A program made the position numbers and the translations under genes. From Brevundimonas sp. (lineage in GTDB: Bacteria > Pseudomonadota > Alphaproteobacteria > Caulobacterales > Caulobacteraceae), in NCBI GenBank assembly GCA_027531145.1, contig JAPZRF010000001.1, positions 124,001 to 188,000 of the forward strand: a stretch of 64,000 nucleotides of DNA. Reading direction: 5' to 3'. Under the pieces are notes generated by a model. That model worked only from the letters and a program-made list of their open reading frames with translations, did not search any database and was not told the origin of the DNA. Shown here in pieces: positions 46,516 through 58,728 of the stretch; the stretch's first letter is position 1; every line of letters starts with the position of its first letter.

Positions 46516-47718
46516 TCAGACAAACGCTTCCGTCGCCACCTCGGCGAAGACGGCGCAGGCGTGCTCGACCAGCGCATCGCTGAGGGTCGGGTGGCACAGG
46601 AAAGCGAAGCCGGTCTCGCCGAGCGCCCGCGCTGTCGGGAGCCGCTCGGCGGGCCGCCATCCCGTCCCGTCGAAGGCCCGCTCCAGATAGACCTCCGGGG
46701 CGGAGCCGTGCACGCAGGGGACGCCGCGCGCCGCGAGGGTCTCGATCAGCCGGTCGCGGGTCCAGCCCGGGGCCAGCTGCTCGGGCCGCACAAAGCCGTA
46801 GACCCGGTACCAGCCATGCGTCACTTCCTGCGGGACTGGCGGGACGCGCATCCCGGGACAGGCCGCCAGCGCCGCCCGCAGCCGTTCCGCGATCGCGCTC
46901 CGCCGTGCCGTCCAGTCAGCCATCAACTCCAGCTGGATCAGGCCGATGACGGCCTGCATCTCGATCATCCGGCCGTTGCCGCCGAAGCTGTCGTGCACCA
47001 GCCGGGGGCCAGGGGGATGAACCCGCGCGTACATGCCCTCCCAGCTCTTGCCGTGGTCCTTGGCTGACCAGACCCGCGCCCACAGGTCGGGATCGTCAGT
47101 GGTGACCATGCCGCCCTCGCCGCCGGTGGTCATGATCTTGTCCTGGCAAAAGGACCAGGCGGCGATGTCGCCGAGGGCCCCGACGCTGCGGCCGCGATAG
47201 CGCGCGCCATGGGCCTGGGCGCAGTCCTCGATCACCTTGATCCCCCGCGCCCGGGCGAGGGCGAGGATCGGGTCCATGTCGCAGGGCTGGCCCGCCAGAT
47301 GGACGCAGACGATGGCCCGGGTGCGGGGCGTCAGCACCGCGGCGATGGTCTCCGCCGTCAGGTTCTGGCTGTCCGGATCAACGTCGGCGAACACCGGCCG
47401 GGCCCCGATGGTCACCGCCGAGGAGGCCGAGGCGATGAAGGTGCGCGGCGTGGTTACCACCTCGTCGCCGGGGCCGACGCCGACGGCGGTCAGCGCCAGC
47501 TCCAGCGCCACCGTGCCGTTGGCCAGTGCGATGGCATGCCGCGTCCCGACCCAGTCGGCGAAACGGCGCTCGAACTCGCGGGTGCGATCCCCGGTCCAGT
47601 AGTTGACCCTGTTGGAGGCCAGAACCCCGGCCACGGCGGCCACCTCGGCCTCGGTGTAGCTGGGCCAGGGGCCGATCAGGGGCGGGCCGGGGGCGAGGGA
47701 AGCGGGCTGTTCGGTCAC
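46516..47718 (-). CDS. DegT/DnrJ/EryC1/StrS aminotransferase
   Basis: This second sugar aminotransferase has 400 residues. Family motifs are IALANGTVALELALTAVGVG, TTPRTFIASASSAV, Asp in VIEDCAQAHGARYRG, and the PLP Lys in WSFCQDKIMTTGGEGG. HDSFGGNGRMIEMQAVIGLI lies in the substrate region. It resembles enzymes that aminate 4-keto sugars (perosamine or bacillosamine type). It lies 107 bases downstream of cysNC on the same strand; a link to sulfated or aminated surface polysaccharide is possible but not shown. Confidence 0.87.
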   Translation of the reverse strand: MTEQPASLAPGPPLIGPWPSYTEAEVAAVAGVLASNRVNYWTGDRTREFERRFADWVGTRHAIALANGTVALELALTAVGVGPGDEVVTTPRTFIASASSAVTIGARPVFADVDPDSQNLTAETIAAVLTPRTRAIVCVHLAGQPCDMDPILALARARGIKVIEDCAQAHGARYRGRSVGALGDIAAWSFCQDKIMTTGGEGGMVTTDDPDLWARVWSAKDHGKSWEGMYARVHPPGPRLVHDSFGGNGRMIEMQAVIGLIQLELMADWTARRSAIAERLRAALAACPGMRVPPVPQEVTHGWYRVYGFVRPEQLAPGWTRDRLIETLAARGVPCVHGSAPEVYLERAFDGTGWRPAERLPTARALGETGFAFLCHPTLSDALVEHACAVFAEVATEAFV

Positions 47719-47825
47719 GGACGCGCCTGTCGGCTCCGCAGCGGTCGGGAGACGAGCCTAGCCGAGTCGCCGGGTCGCCGCCACGGCCGCGGGCGACCAG
47801 CGCTGCATCGTCCTGCAGCGAGGCC

Positions 47826-49733
47826 TCAGCGCTCATCCCGCGCCTCCAGCCGGGCGACGATCCGCTCCGCCGCCGCCTCGGGGCTTTCGCGCGTCGTGTC
47901 GATGACGATCTCCGCCGCCTCGGGCGGCTCGTAGGGGCTGTCGATGCCGGTGAAGTTCTTCAGCTGGCCATCGCGCGCCTTGCGGTACAGGCCCTTGACG
48001 TCGCGCTGCTCGGCCACCGCCAGCGGCGTGTCGACGTGCACCTCGACGAACTCGCCCGGTCCCATCAGGTCGCGCGCCAGCCGGCGCTCGGCGCGGAACG
48101 GCGAGATGAAGCTGACCATGACGATCAGTCCGGCGTCGACCATCAGCCGCGCCACCTCGGCCACCCGCCGGATGTTCTCGACCCGGTCCTCGTCGGTGAA
48201 GCCGAGGTCGCGGTTCAGCCCGTGCCGGACATTGTCGCCGTCCAGCAGATAGGTGTGGCGACCCAGGGCGTGCAGCCGCTTCTCGACCAGGTCGGCGATG
48301 GTCGACTTGCCCGCGCCGGACAGGCCGGTGAACCACACTACCACCCCGGTCTGGCGCTTCAGGGCGGCGCGCGCCGCCTTGTCGACCGACAGGGCCTGCC
48401 AGTGGAGATTGTGCGCCCGGCGCAGGGCGAAGCGGATCATGCCAGCCCCGACCGTACGGTTGGAGATGCGGTCGATCAGGATGAAGCCGCCCAGATCGCG
48501 GTTCTCCGGATAGGGCGCAAAGGCCACAGGCGCGTCCAGCGACAGCTTGACCACCGCGATCGCGTTCAGCTCCAGCCGGGTGGCCGGCTGCGGCTCCAGG
48601 GTGTTGACGTTGACCCGGTGCTTCAGGTCGGTGACCTGCACCCCCGCCTGCCGCGTCCCCAGCCTGATCAGATAGGGTCGGCCGGGCAGCAGCGGCTCTT
48701 CGTCCATCCACACCAGGGTGGCCTCGAACTGGTCGGCCACCTCCAGCGGGGCGTCGGCCGCCGCCAGCACGGCACCGCGCGACACCTCGATCTCGTCGGT
48801 CAGGGTCAGGGTCACCGACTGGCCGGCCACTGCGCGGTCGAGGTCTCCGTCGGCGGTGACGAGGCGCGCCACCCGGCTGACCGCGCCGCCCGGCAGCACC
48901 TTCACCGCATCGCCCGGGGCGACGCTGCCGGCGGCGATCAGGCCGGCGAAGCCGCGGAAGTCCGGTCCCGGCCGGTTGACCCACTGCACCGGCAGCCGGA
49001 ACGGCCCGGCGGCCAGGTCGTCGCCGACCGGCAGGCGCTCCAGCAGGGTCATCAGCGGCGGGCCGTCGTACCAGGGCGTCAGCGCCCCGGCGGAGAGCAC
49101 ATTGTCCCCGCGCAGCGCCGACAGGGGCACGGCGTGCACCTCCGTCCGACCCAGCTTTGCGGCGAAGGCCGTGAACTCGGCGACGATGGCGTCGAACACC
49201 GCCTGCGCCCCGTCGACCAGGTCCATCTTGTTGACCGCCAGGATCAGGTGCCGGACGCCCAGCAGGCTGACCAGATAGGCGTGGCGACGGGTCTGGGTCA
49301 GCACCCCCTTGCGCGCGTCGACCAGCAGGATGGCCGCATCCGCGGTCGAGGCCCCCGTCACCATGTTGCGCGTGTACTGCTCGTGCCCCGGGCAGTCGGC
49401 GACGATGAACTTGCGCCGCTCGGTGGCGAAGAAGCGGTAGGCGACGTCGATGGTGATGCCCTGCTCGCGCTCGGCCGCCAGGCCATCGACCAGCAGAGCG
49501 AAGTCGATGTCGCCCCCCTGGGTGCCGACCCGGGCGCTGTCAGCCTCCAGCGTCGCCAGATGGTCGTCGAAGATGGCGCGGGCGTCATACAGCAGCCGGC
49601 CGATCAGGGTCGACTTGCCGTCGTCGACGCTGCCGCAGGTCAGCACCCGCAGCAGGCCCTTGCGCCGGTGCGCCTCCAGCCAGGCCTCGACATCGGCGGC
49701 GATCGCCCCGGCGGTCTCCTCGGCGGGGGCCAT
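47826..49733 (-). CDS. cysNC: Bifunctional sulfate adenylyltransferase large subunit / adenylylsulfate kinase
   Basis: This 635-residue fusion has two parts. Residues 1-440 are the CysN GTPase: [38 protein letters not shown], and [12 protein letters not shown]. Residues 450-635 are APS kinase: [37 protein letters not shown] and [13 protein letters not shown]. With CysD it makes APS from sulfate and ATP, then PAPS. Its ATG overlaps the cysD stop by one base (TGATG). Part of cysteine synthesis and a source of PAPS for sulfation. Confidence 0.97.
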   Translation of the reverse strand: MAPAEETAGAIAADVEAWLEAHRRKGLLRVLTCGSVDDGKSTLIGRLLYDARAIFDDHLATLEADSARVGTQGGDIDFALLVDGLAAEREQGITIDVAYRFFATERRKFIVADCPGHEQYTRNMVTGASTADAAILLVDARKGVLTQTRRHAYLVSLLGVRHLILAVNKMDLVDGAQAVFDAIVAEFTAFAAKLGRTEVHAVPLSALRGDNVLSAGALTPWYDGPPLMTLLERLPVGDDLAAGPFRLPVQWVNRPGPDFRGFAGLIAAGSVAPGDAVKVLPGGAVSRVARLVTADGDLDRAVAGQSVTLTLTDEIEVSRGAVLAAADAPLEVADQFEATLVWMDEEPLLPGRPYLIRLGTRQAGVQVTDLKHRVNVNTLEPQPATRLELNAIAVVKLSLDAPVAFAPYPENRDLGGFILIDRISNRTVGAGMIRFALRRAHNLHWQALSVDKAARAALKRQTGVVVWFTGLSGAGKSTIADLVEKRLHALGRHTYLLDGDNVRHGLNRDLGFTDEDRVENIRRVAEVARLMVDAGLIVMVSFISPFRAERRLARDLMGPGEFVEVHVDTPLAVAEQRDVKGLYRKARDGQLKNFTGIDSPYEPPEAAEIVIDTTRESPEAAAERIVARLEARDER

Positions 49734-50638
49734 CAGAAGTAGCCCTCCTGCTTCTTCTTCTCCATCGAGGCGCTCTGGTCGTGGTCGATGACCCGGCCCT
49801 GCCGCTCCGAAGTGGTGGTCAGCAGCATCTCGCGGATCACCTCGGTCAGGGTCGTCGCCGTGCTCTCCACCGCCCCGGTCAGGGGGTAGCAGCCGAGGGT
49901 GCGGAAGCGCACCGACCGCATCTGCGGGACCTCGCCGGGCTTGAGCGGGAAGCGATCGTCATCGACCATGATCAGCGTCCCGTCGCGCTCGACCACCGGC
50001 CGTGGCGCGGCCAGGTACAGGGGCACGATCGGGATGCTCTCCAGCTGGATGTATTGCCAGACGTCCAGCTCGGTCCAGTTGGAGATCGGGAACACGCGCA
50101 GGCTCTCCCCCGGCCGCTTGCGCGTATTGTAAAGCCGCCACAGCTCGGGCCGCTGGTCCTTCGGATCCCAGCGATGATCGGCGGTGCGGAAGGAGAAGAT
50201 CCGCTCCTTGGCCCGGCTCTTCTCCTCGTCGCGGCGCGCCCCGCCGAAGGCCGCGTCGAAGCCGTGCAGGGTCAGGGCCTGCTTCAGCCCTTCGGTCTTC
50301 CACAAGGTCGTGTGCAGGGCCGAGCCGTGGTCGAACGGATTGATGCCTTTCGCCTCGGCCTCGGGATTGCGGTGCACCAGCAGGGGCATGCCCATCTCGT
50401 CGGCCATGCGCTGGCGCATGGCGTACATGTCCCGGAACTTCCACGTGGTGTCGATGTGCAGCAGCGGGAAGGGCGGCGGGGCCGGATAGAAGGCCTTGCG
50501 CGCCAGATGCAGCATCACGGCCGAGTCCTTGCCGATCGAGTACAGCATCACCGGGCGCTCGGTCTCGGCCACCACCTCACGCAGGATGTGGAGGCTCTCG
50601 GCCTCCAGCCGCTGCAGGTGGGTCAGGGACGCGGTCAT
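49733..50638 (-). CDS. cysD: Sulfate adenylyltransferase small subunit
   Basis: The 301-residue protein of the PAPS-reductase/ATP-sulfurylase fold has [20 protein letters not shown] (PP-loop), [36 protein letters not shown] and the C-terminal [20 protein letters not shown]. The CysN partner is encoded directly downstream. No cysH, cysI or cysK is in the window. No operator is obvious in the 42 bases between this gene and tldD. Confidence 0.97.
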   Translation of the reverse strand: MTASLTHLQRLEAESLHILREVVAETERPVMLYSIGKDSAVMLHLARKAFYPAPPPFPLLHIDTTWKFRDMYAMRQRMADEMGMPLLVHRNPEAEAKGINPFDHGSALHTTLWKTEGLKQALTLHGFDAAFGGARRDEEKSRAKERIFSFRTADHRWDPKDQRPELWRLYNTRKRPGESLRVFPISNWTELDVWQYIQLESIPIVPLYLAAPRPVVERDGTLIMVDDDRFPLKPGEVPQMRSVRFRTLGCYPLTGAVESTATTLTEVIREMLLTTTSERQGRVIDHDQSASMEKKKQEGYF

Positions 50639-50680
50639 GCCGCGTCCATGCCCGAGGCCGCGGCCCCGCTCAAGCGGGGT

Positions 50681-52111
50681 TCAGATCGCGGCGCCGCCGA
50701 CGGTCAACCCGCGGATGCGCAGGCTGGGCTGGCCGATGCCCACCGGCACGCCCTGGCCGGCCTTGCCGCACACCCCGATGCCCGGATCGAAGGCGAAGTC
50801 GTCGCCGATCATGTCGATGCCGAGCAGGGCCGTGGCCCCGTCGCCGATCAGGGTTGCGCCCTTGACCGGGGCCGTGATGCGCCCGTCCTCGATGAGGTAG
50901 GCCTCGGTGCACTGGAACACGAACTTGCCCGAGACGATATCGACCTGGCCGCCGCCGAAGTTGACGGCGTAGAGCCCGCGCGTCGTCGCCGCGATCATGT
51001 CGTCCAGCTTCGCCGTCCCGCCTTCCATGAAGGTGTTGGTCATGCGTGGCATGGGCTGGTGGGCATGGGACTGGCGCCGCCCGTTGCCGGTGGCAGTGGT
51101 GCCCAGCTGCCGGGCGCTGAGCCGGTCGTGCATCAGCCCGACCATGACGCCGTCCTCGATCAGTACCGTGCGCGAGGTCGGGGTGCCCTCGTCATCGACG
51201 TTCAGCGATCCGCGCCGGCCCGGCACGGTGCCGTCATCGACCACGGTCACGCCCGGAGCGGCGACCCGCTGGCCCAGCTTGCCGCTGAAAGCCGAGGAGC
51301 CCTTGCGGTGGAAGTCGCCCTCGAAGCCGTGGCCGATGGCCTCGTGCAGCAGCACGCCCGGCCACCCCGGCCCGAGCACCACATCCATCTCCCCGCCGGG
51401 GCAGTCGATGGCGTCGAGATTGACCACGGCCTGGCGCAGGGCCTCGTCGACCTGGGCCTGCCAGCGCTCCGGCGTGATCCAGGTCTCGAAGCCCGAGCGG
51501 CCCCCGGCCCCCGAAGCGGCGGTCTCGCGGCGGCTGTCGCGCTCGACCGTGACCGAGACATTGAGACGCACCAGCGGGCGCACGTCGCGGGCCCGGCGGC
51601 CGTCGGCGCGCAGGATCTCGATCTCGCGCAGTTCCCCGGCCAGGCCGGCCGAGACCTGCACCACCCGCGGGTCGCGGGCCCGGGCCCAGGCGTCGATCTC
51701 CTGCAGCAGGGCGATCTTGTCGCTGAAGCCCGGCGAGGCCAGCGGATCGACCGGCGCATAGAGGCTCTGGTTAGTGGCGCACGGGGCCTCCGCGGCGACT
51801 CCGGCGTGCCCGGCCCTGGCCAGGGCGGCGCTGTCGGCGGCGCGGGTCAAGGCGGCCAGGCTGATCTCGTTGGCGTGGGCGTAGCCGGCGGTCTCGCCGG
51901 CCACCACCCGCAGACCGAAGCCCTCGCCGGAATCGTAGGCGGCCGACTTGAGCCGGCCGTCATCGAACACCAGCGCCTCGCTCTCGGTCCGTTCGAGGAA
52001 CAGCTCCCCGTCGTCGGCCCCGTGCAGGGCGGTCTTGAGGATATCCAGCGCCCCGGTCTCGGGGACCTCGGCGCGGGTCAGGATGTCAGGCAGTCGGGCG
52101 GGCAGGGTCAT
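50681..52111 (-). CDS. tldD: Metalloprotease TldD
   Basis: The 476-residue protease is the TldD half of the TldD/TldE heterodimer, which degrades unfolded peptides and matures microcin B17 and quinone peptides in other bacteria. The zinc motif lies in GVLLHEAIGHGFEGDFHRKG (HExxxH) near residue 252. The C-terminal domain has GLYAVNFGGGQVDIVSGKFV. It sits alone upstream of cysD. TldE is not in view. Confidence 0.95.
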   Translation of the reverse strand: MTLPARLPDILTRAEVPETGALDILKTALHGADDGELFLERTESEALVFDDGRLKSAAYDSGEGFGLRVVAGETAGYAHANEISLAALTRAADSAALARAGHAGVAAEAPCATNQSLYAPVDPLASPGFSDKIALLQEIDAWARARDPRVVQVSAGLAGELREIEILRADGRRARDVRPLVRLNVSVTVERDSRRETAASGAGGRSGFETWITPERWQAQVDEALRQAVVNLDAIDCPGGEMDVVLGPGWPGVLLHEAIGHGFEGDFHRKGSSAFSGKLGQRVAAPGVTVVDDGTVPGRRGSLNVDDEGTPTSRTVLIEDGVMVGLMHDRLSARQLGTTATGNGRRQSHAHQPMPRMTNTFMEGGTAKLDDMIAATTRGLYAVNFGGGQVDIVSGKFVFQCTEAYLIEDGRITAPVKGATLIGDGATALLGIDMIGDDFAFDPGIGVCGKAGQGVPVGIGQPSLRIRGLTVGGAAI

Positions 52112-52148
52112 CCCGACAATCTAGGCACCCTGCCCGCCCGCGTCACCC

Positions 52149-52943
52149 TCACCCGTCGACGCGGACCTCCCCCGAGCCGGCGATGTTCGAGTTCAGGCTC
52201 GCCGGCTGGCGCCGCAGCCGGATGTCGCCCGAGCCCGAGACCGCGGCCTCGACCCGGCCGGTCGGCCGCGCGTCGATCTCGCCGGAGCCGGCGATGTCTA
52301 AGGTGGCGTCGCCGGCCTCCAGCGCTTCCAGTTCGGCCTCGCCCGAACCGGCGATGTCCACGTCCAGCCGCTCGGTGCGGCCGGTGGCGCGGGCGTCGCC
52401 CGAGCCGGCGATGCGCAGGGTCAGGGCCGGCTGGTCATAGCCCTGGATGTCCAGGTCGCCCGAGCCGTTGATCTCGAAGTCCGTGACCGACGGGGCGGTG
52501 ACCACCACGGTGACGCCGTCCACATCGCTCCAGCCGGTGATCCCGTTCCGACCAAATGCAATCGTAACCGAGTCGGGGCCATCCTCGTCGAGGCCGATGC
52601 GGGCACCGTCGATGCGGACCCGGTCGATCACCGCCTGCGGCCCCTCAAGCCGTACCGTGGCGGCGTCGCCCTGAACGTAGGTGACGTTGAAGCTGGCGTC
52701 GAGGATCAGGCGTTCTCCGCCGGTGAAGGCTTGGGTGCGGGTCACCTGGGCCCCCAGGTCGGTGGACGTCGCGACCTCCGTGCGGCGGCTGAAGCGGATG
52801 CCACCGGGACCTTCCGACTCCGTGAAGGTCCAGACCCCGCCGTTGCGGGCGATGTCGGCGCTGCCCAGGGCCATGGCCCCGGCGACGCTGCCGACGGCCA
52901 CCACGGCCGCGCCGGCGGAGATGAGGAACAGGGTGCGGATCAT
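52149..52943 (-). CDS. Exported GIN-domain (DUF2807) protein
   Basis: This 264-residue protein has an N-terminal signal or anchor (TLFLISAGAAVVAVGSVAGA). The body is the auto-transporter adhesin-like GIN domain: a repeating beta structure marked by NGSGDLDI, AGSGDARATG, AGSGEAELEA, AGSGEIDARP, SGSGDIRL and AGSGEVRVDG. The regular Gly-Ser-Gly turns suggest a right-handed beta-helix on the outer face of the membrane. It is three bases from the DUF1700 gene, completing a padR-DUF1700-GIN operon, a combination linked in other bacteria to envelope-stress sensing. Confidence 0.88.
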   Translation of the reverse strand: MIRTLFLISAGAAVVAVGSVAGAMALGSADIARNGGVWTFTESEGPGGIRFSRRTEVATSTDLGAQVTRTQAFTGGERLILDASFNVTYVQGDAATVRLEGPQAVIDRVRIDGARIGLDEDGPDSVTIAFGRNGITGWSDVDGVTVVVTAPSVTDFEINGSGDLDIQGYDQPALTLRIAGSGDARATGRTERLDVDIAGSGEAELEALEAGDATLDIAGSGEIDARPTGRVEAAVSGSGDIRLRRQPASLNSNIAGSGEVRVDG

Positions 52944-52946
52944 GGC

Positions 52947-53525
52947 TCAGGCCCTCCCTTGGGCTTGCGGCTCGATGGCCGGCTTCAGCAGGCGGTAGTG
53001 CAGGCGGGCGAACCAGACGAGGCCGTTCACCAGCCAGATGGCCGTGATGGCCAGCAGGGTGCCGGCGGCGGTGGCACCGGCCATCAGGCCGAGGCCGGCC
53101 AGAAGGGCGGCGAGCGGGCCGCCGGGCGCGCCGACGAACGGTCCGATCGCGAACACGGCGCCGCCGGCGATGAAGGTGCCGACCACGGCGAAGAAGACCC
53201 CGAACATGATCCCCAGCACCGTCATCAGGATCGGCAGCAGGATCAGGATGTCGATGGCGCCCAGGCCCAGCACCGCGAACACGGCGGCGGCCGCGGCCGA
53301 CGGGTTCTTCTCGGTCTCCCAGCGCTTCAGCCCGGCCTCGGCGCGCAGTTCGCGGGCGAGGCGGGCGGGATCGCCGAGGGCGGCGGCCACCTCGGCCTCG
53401 GTGCGGCCGGCGGCCACCCCGTCCTCGAAGTGGGCCTCATAGTCGGCGGCCAGGTCGTTGATCGCCGCCGCCGGCAGGCCGGCGAGCCCGGCGCGCAGGC
53501 GGTTCATGAAGTCGGAACGGGTCAT
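52947..53525 (-). CDS. DUF1700/HAAS-domain membrane protein
   Basis: The 192-residue protein begins with a HAAS-type signalling helix bundle (MNRLRAGLAGLPAAAINDLA then DYEAHFEDGVAAGRTEAEVA and ALGDPARLARELRAEAGLKR). A membrane domain of about four helices follows (residues 78-175). DUF1700 proteins pair with PadR regulators and are thought to tie membrane state to transcription. ATG 53525 overlaps the padR stop (ATGA). Confidence 0.9.
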   Translation of the reverse strand: MTRSDFMNRLRAGLAGLPAAAINDLAADYEAHFEDGVAAGRTEAEVAAALGDPARLARELRAEAGLKRWETEKNPSAAAAAVFAVLGLGAIDILILLPILMTVLGIMFGVFFAVVGTFIAGGAVFAIGPFVGAPGGPLAALLAGLGLMAGATAAGTLLAITAIWLVNGLVWFARLHYRLLKPAIEPQAQGRA

Positions 53526-53911
53526 CGGGCGTCTCCTTCGGGCGCATCCGGGGCGGGGGTGACGGGCGTGTCGGCGACCCCGGGGCGGCCTTCGCCGGCG
53601 AGGATGTCGTCGACGGCGCAGGCGAAGCGGGTCCAGTCGCGTGACTGGCTGTCGAGGCTGGCCTGACCGGCCGGGGTCAGCCGATAGTACTTGCGCGACG
53701 GGCCGGCGGGCGATTCGACCAGATAGGTCTCGACCAGGCCGTCGCTCTGCAGCCGCCGCATCAGCGGATAGATGGTGCCCTCGCCCATATCGATGGCCTG
53801 GGCGAGGCGGCTGGCGATCTCGTAGGCATAGCTGTCGCCGCGGGCCAGCAAGGCCAGCACGCACAGGTTCAGCACGCCCTTCTTCAGCTGGATTTCAATG
53901 ACGTCAGGCAC
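53522..53911 (-). CDS. PadR-family transcriptional regulator
   Basis: This 129-residue regulator has the PadR winged helix: KKGVLNLCVLALLARGDSYA then YEIASRLAQAIDMGEGTIYP and LMRRLQSDGLVETYLVES, followed by KYYRLTPAG. An acidic Pro-rich tail replaces the long C-terminal helix of group I members. Start is GTG 53911 with AAAGGAGGG just upstream. It heads the padR-DUF1700-GIN operon and probably represses it through the palindrome at 53946-53970. Confidence 0.93.
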   Translation of the reverse strand: MPDVIEIQLKKGVLNLCVLALLARGDSYAYEIASRLAQAIDMGEGTIYPLMRRLQSDGLVETYLVESPAGPSRKYYRLTPAGQASLDSQSRDWTRFACAVDDILAGEGRPGVADTPVTPAPDAPEGDAR

Positions 53912-53945
53912 GGGGCCCTCCTTTGCGACGGTCCTCGGTAGCGCA

Positions 53946-53970
53946 AGGTATCTTGTACAGCAAGGTACCT
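53946..53970. promoter_or_regulatory. Candidate PadR operator
   Basis: AGGTATCTTG-TACAG-CAAGGTACCT is an inverted repeat with 9 of 10 positions paired, 35 bases upstream of the padR start codon. Its position and AT-rich centre fit an autoregulatory operator over the promoter. Confidence 0.65.
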
Positions 53971-54145
53971 GTCGAAACATGACGCCGAATTCACGAATCC
54001 CGCCGGACGGCGGTGCGTCGTCGCGTGGCACCCGCGTCGCTTGGCAAGCGGGGGGCAAGCCGATATGGACCCGGCAGGCATGGGGTCTTTGAACCCGGGC
54101 ATGTCTTTTTGCGGCCGCCCCGCCGTGTGGGGCTGACAGGACTTG

Positions 54146-56808
<2,663 letters not shown>

Positions 56809-56861
56809 ACCGCCGCGGCCCGGCCTGACCGGACCGTGTGACGGACACGAAACTGCGACCG

Positions 56862-56896
56862 GGGGCCGCCCTTCTTCGGAAGGGCGGCCCCTTTTT
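56862..56896 (+). terminator. Rho-independent terminator after ctaD
   Basis: The stem GGGGCCGCCCTTC pairs with GGAAGGGCGGCCCC-type sequence around a TTCG tetraloop closed by C-G, followed by TTTTT. This is the best terminator in the window. It separates the oxidase core subunits from the assembly genes, which may therefore be expressed at a different level. Confidence 0.92.
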
Positions 56897-56923
56897 CATC
56901 CAGCTGTGATATCGGCTGCCGCC

Positions 56924-57934
56924 ATGCCCGACGCCGCCCTGCCAGACGCCTCAGAATCCGCCACCCGGCCGGCCGGCCCCGGGCTGGCCCAGCCCGAGGA
57001 CTTCCTGCAGCTGCTCAAGCCACGGGTCATGTCGCTGGTCGTCTTCACCGCGGCCACGGGCCTGATCGCTGCCGGCGGCGACATCCACCCGCTCAACGCG
57101 GCCCTCGCGGTGCTTTGCATCGCCGTGGGTGCCGGGGCCGCCGGCGCGCTCAACATGGCGCTGGAGGGCCGCACCGACGCCCTGATGCGGCGCACCCGCG
57201 GCCGCCCTGTGGCCGCAGGCCGGGTCCGCTCCGGCGACGCCCTGGCGTTCGGCGTACTGCTGTCGTTGTTCTCGGTCATGCTGTTGGGCATGGCGACCAA
57301 CTGGGTTGCCGGCGGCCTGCTGGCCCTGACCATCGCCTATTACGCCGGCCTCTACACCATGGTGCTGAAGCGCCGCACGCCCCAGAACATCGTCATCGGC
57401 GGTGCCGCCGGGGCCTTCCCGCCGGTGATCGGCTGGGCCGCCGCCACCGGCGAGGCACCCTGGCAGGCCTGGCTGCTGTTCCTGATCATCTTTCTGTGGA
57501 CCCCGCCGCACAGCTGGGCCCTCGCCCTCTACTCGGCCGGCGACTACGCTCGCGCCGGCATTCCGATGATGCCGGTGGCCCGCGGTGCCGCCCACACCCG
57601 CCTGCAGATCTGGCTGTACAGCCTGGTGTTCGTGCCGGTCGCCATCCTGCCGGGCCTGATCGGCCCCGGCGGCCTGGCCTATCTGGCCGTGGCCGTGGCC
57701 GGCGGCACCGTCTTCCTGCTGCTGGCCCTCAGGCTGTGGCGCTCGCGCGCCGGCGACAGTCCGGACAAGGCCGAGGCCGTGGGACGCGAGGCCGCATTGT
57801 ATGATGTGCGCGCCGAGGCCAAACCGGCGCGTGACCTGTTCGCCTATTCCATCCTCTATCTGATGATCCTGTTCGCCACGCTGCTGGCGGAGACCCTGCC
57901 GGCCTCGCCGATCGTTTGCCCCACATGCGCCTGA
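56924..57934 (+). CDS. ctaB: Protoheme IX farnesyltransferase (heme O synthase)
   Basis: CtaB adds the farnesyl group to heme b, the first step to heme a. The 336-residue membrane protein has LLKPRVMSLVVFTAATGLIA, the prenyl-diphosphate site NMALEGRTDALMRRTRGRPV (N-x-x-x-D-x-x-M-x-R), LKRRTPQNIVIGGAAGAFPP and WTPPHSWALALYSAGDYARA. ATG 56924 begins 28 bases after the terminator hairpin. The stop overlaps the next small gene by ten bases. Confidence 0.97.
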   Translation: MPDAALPDASESATRPAGPGLAQPEDFLQLLKPRVMSLVVFTAATGLIAAGGDIHPLNAALAVLCIAVGAGAAGALNMALEGRTDALMRRTRGRPVAAGRVRSGDALAFGVLLSLFSVMLLGMATNWVAGGLLALTIAYYAGLYTMVLKRRTPQNIVIGGAAGAFPPVIGWAAATGEAPWQAWLLFLIIFLWTPPHSWALALYSAGDYARAGIPMMPVARGAAHTRLQIWLYSLVFVPVAILPGLIGPGGLAYLAVAVAGGTVFLLLALRLWRSRAGDSPDKAEAVGREAALYDVRAEAKPARDLFAYSILYLMILFATLLAETLPASPIVCPTCA

Positions 57935-58056
57935 CCCCTGACCAGCTCGCCGCCCGCAAGCGTCGCAACGTCGCCATCGCCCTCGGGCTGGTGGCCTTCA
58001 TGGTGCTGATGTTCGTCACCACGGTCCTGCGTCTGCAGTCCAACATCGGAGGCTGA
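57925..58056 (+). CDS. 43-residue single-span protein, CoxF-like
   Basis: ATG 57925 opens inside the end of ctaB. The 43-residue product has a basic head (TPDQLAARKRRNVAI), one membrane helix (ALGLVAFMVLMFVTTVL) and a short tail. A small protein at this place between ctaB and ctaG occurs in alphaproteobacterial oxidase operons and is often called CoxF; its role in oxidase assembly is not established. It ends five bases before ctaG. The codon bias and tight spacing on both sides support a real gene. Confidence 0.85.
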   Translation: MRLTPDQLAARKRRNVAIALGLVAFMVLMFVTTVLRLQSNIGG

Positions 58057-58061
58057 GGGCC

Positions 58062-58673
58062 ATGGCCAGCAAGAACATCATCGCCATCGCCTGCGCCGGT
58101 CTGGTCATGCTGATGACCGGGGCCGCCTTCGCCGCCGTGCCGCTTTATCAGCTGTTCTGCCAGATCACCGGCTTCGACGGCACGACCATGCGGGCTGACA
58201 GGCCCTCGGACGTGATCCTCGACGAGGAGGTGCTGGTCCGCTTCGATACCAATGTCCGCGGCGGCCTGCCGATGGCCTTCCGCGCCGAGCAGACCCTGCA
58301 GCGGGTGCGAATCGGCGAGACCGGCATCGCCTATTTCGACGTGACCAACACCTCGGACCAGCCGATCGGGGCCACCGCCGCCTACAATGTCGTGCCCGAG
58401 AAGGCCGGCCCCTATTTCCAGAAGCTGCAGTGCTTCTGCTTCGAGGGCCAGGTCATCGCCCCGGGCGAGACGCGCGCCTTCCCGGTGCAGTACTTCGTCG
58501 CCCCGGAAATGGCCACGGACCGGGAAGGCCAGGGCATCCGCGAGATCACCCTGAGTTACACCTTCTACCCGACCCAGGGCTTCAACCCGGCCGACCCTGC
58601 CGCCTCGGTCACCGCCACGGCGGCCGCCCGGCCCGCGGTCGCGCCCACGCTCCGGACCTCTGGCGCGGGCTGA
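58062..58673 (+). CDS. ctaG: Cytochrome c oxidase assembly protein CtaG/Cox11
   Basis: The 203-residue CtaG delivers copper to CuB of subunit I. It has one N-terminal membrane helix ([20 protein letters not shown]), the conserved [14 protein letters not shown], and the copper motif [13 protein letters not shown] in the periplasmic immunoglobulin-like domain. A short Ala-rich tail follows. It lies between the small CoxF-like gene and ctaE. Confidence 0.97.
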   Translation: MASKNIIAIACAGLVMLMTGAAFAAVPLYQLFCQITGFDGTTMRADRPSDVILDEEVLVRFDTNVRGGLPMAFRAEQTLQRVRIGETGIAYFDVTNTSDQPIGATAAYNVVPEKAGPYFQKLQCFCFEGQVIAPGETRAFPVQYFVAPEMATDREGQGIREITLSYTFYPTQGFNPADPAASVTATAAARPAVAPTLRTSGAG

Positions 58674-58728
58674 CACCCGGCGCTATAGGCCGTTCCATCA
58701 GGTTCCAGACGTCGAGAGACCCCGCACG

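Noticed and set aside
48036..49742. A 568-codon open frame antisense to cysNC
   Set aside because: Composition and lack of motifs mark it as a shadow of cysNC.
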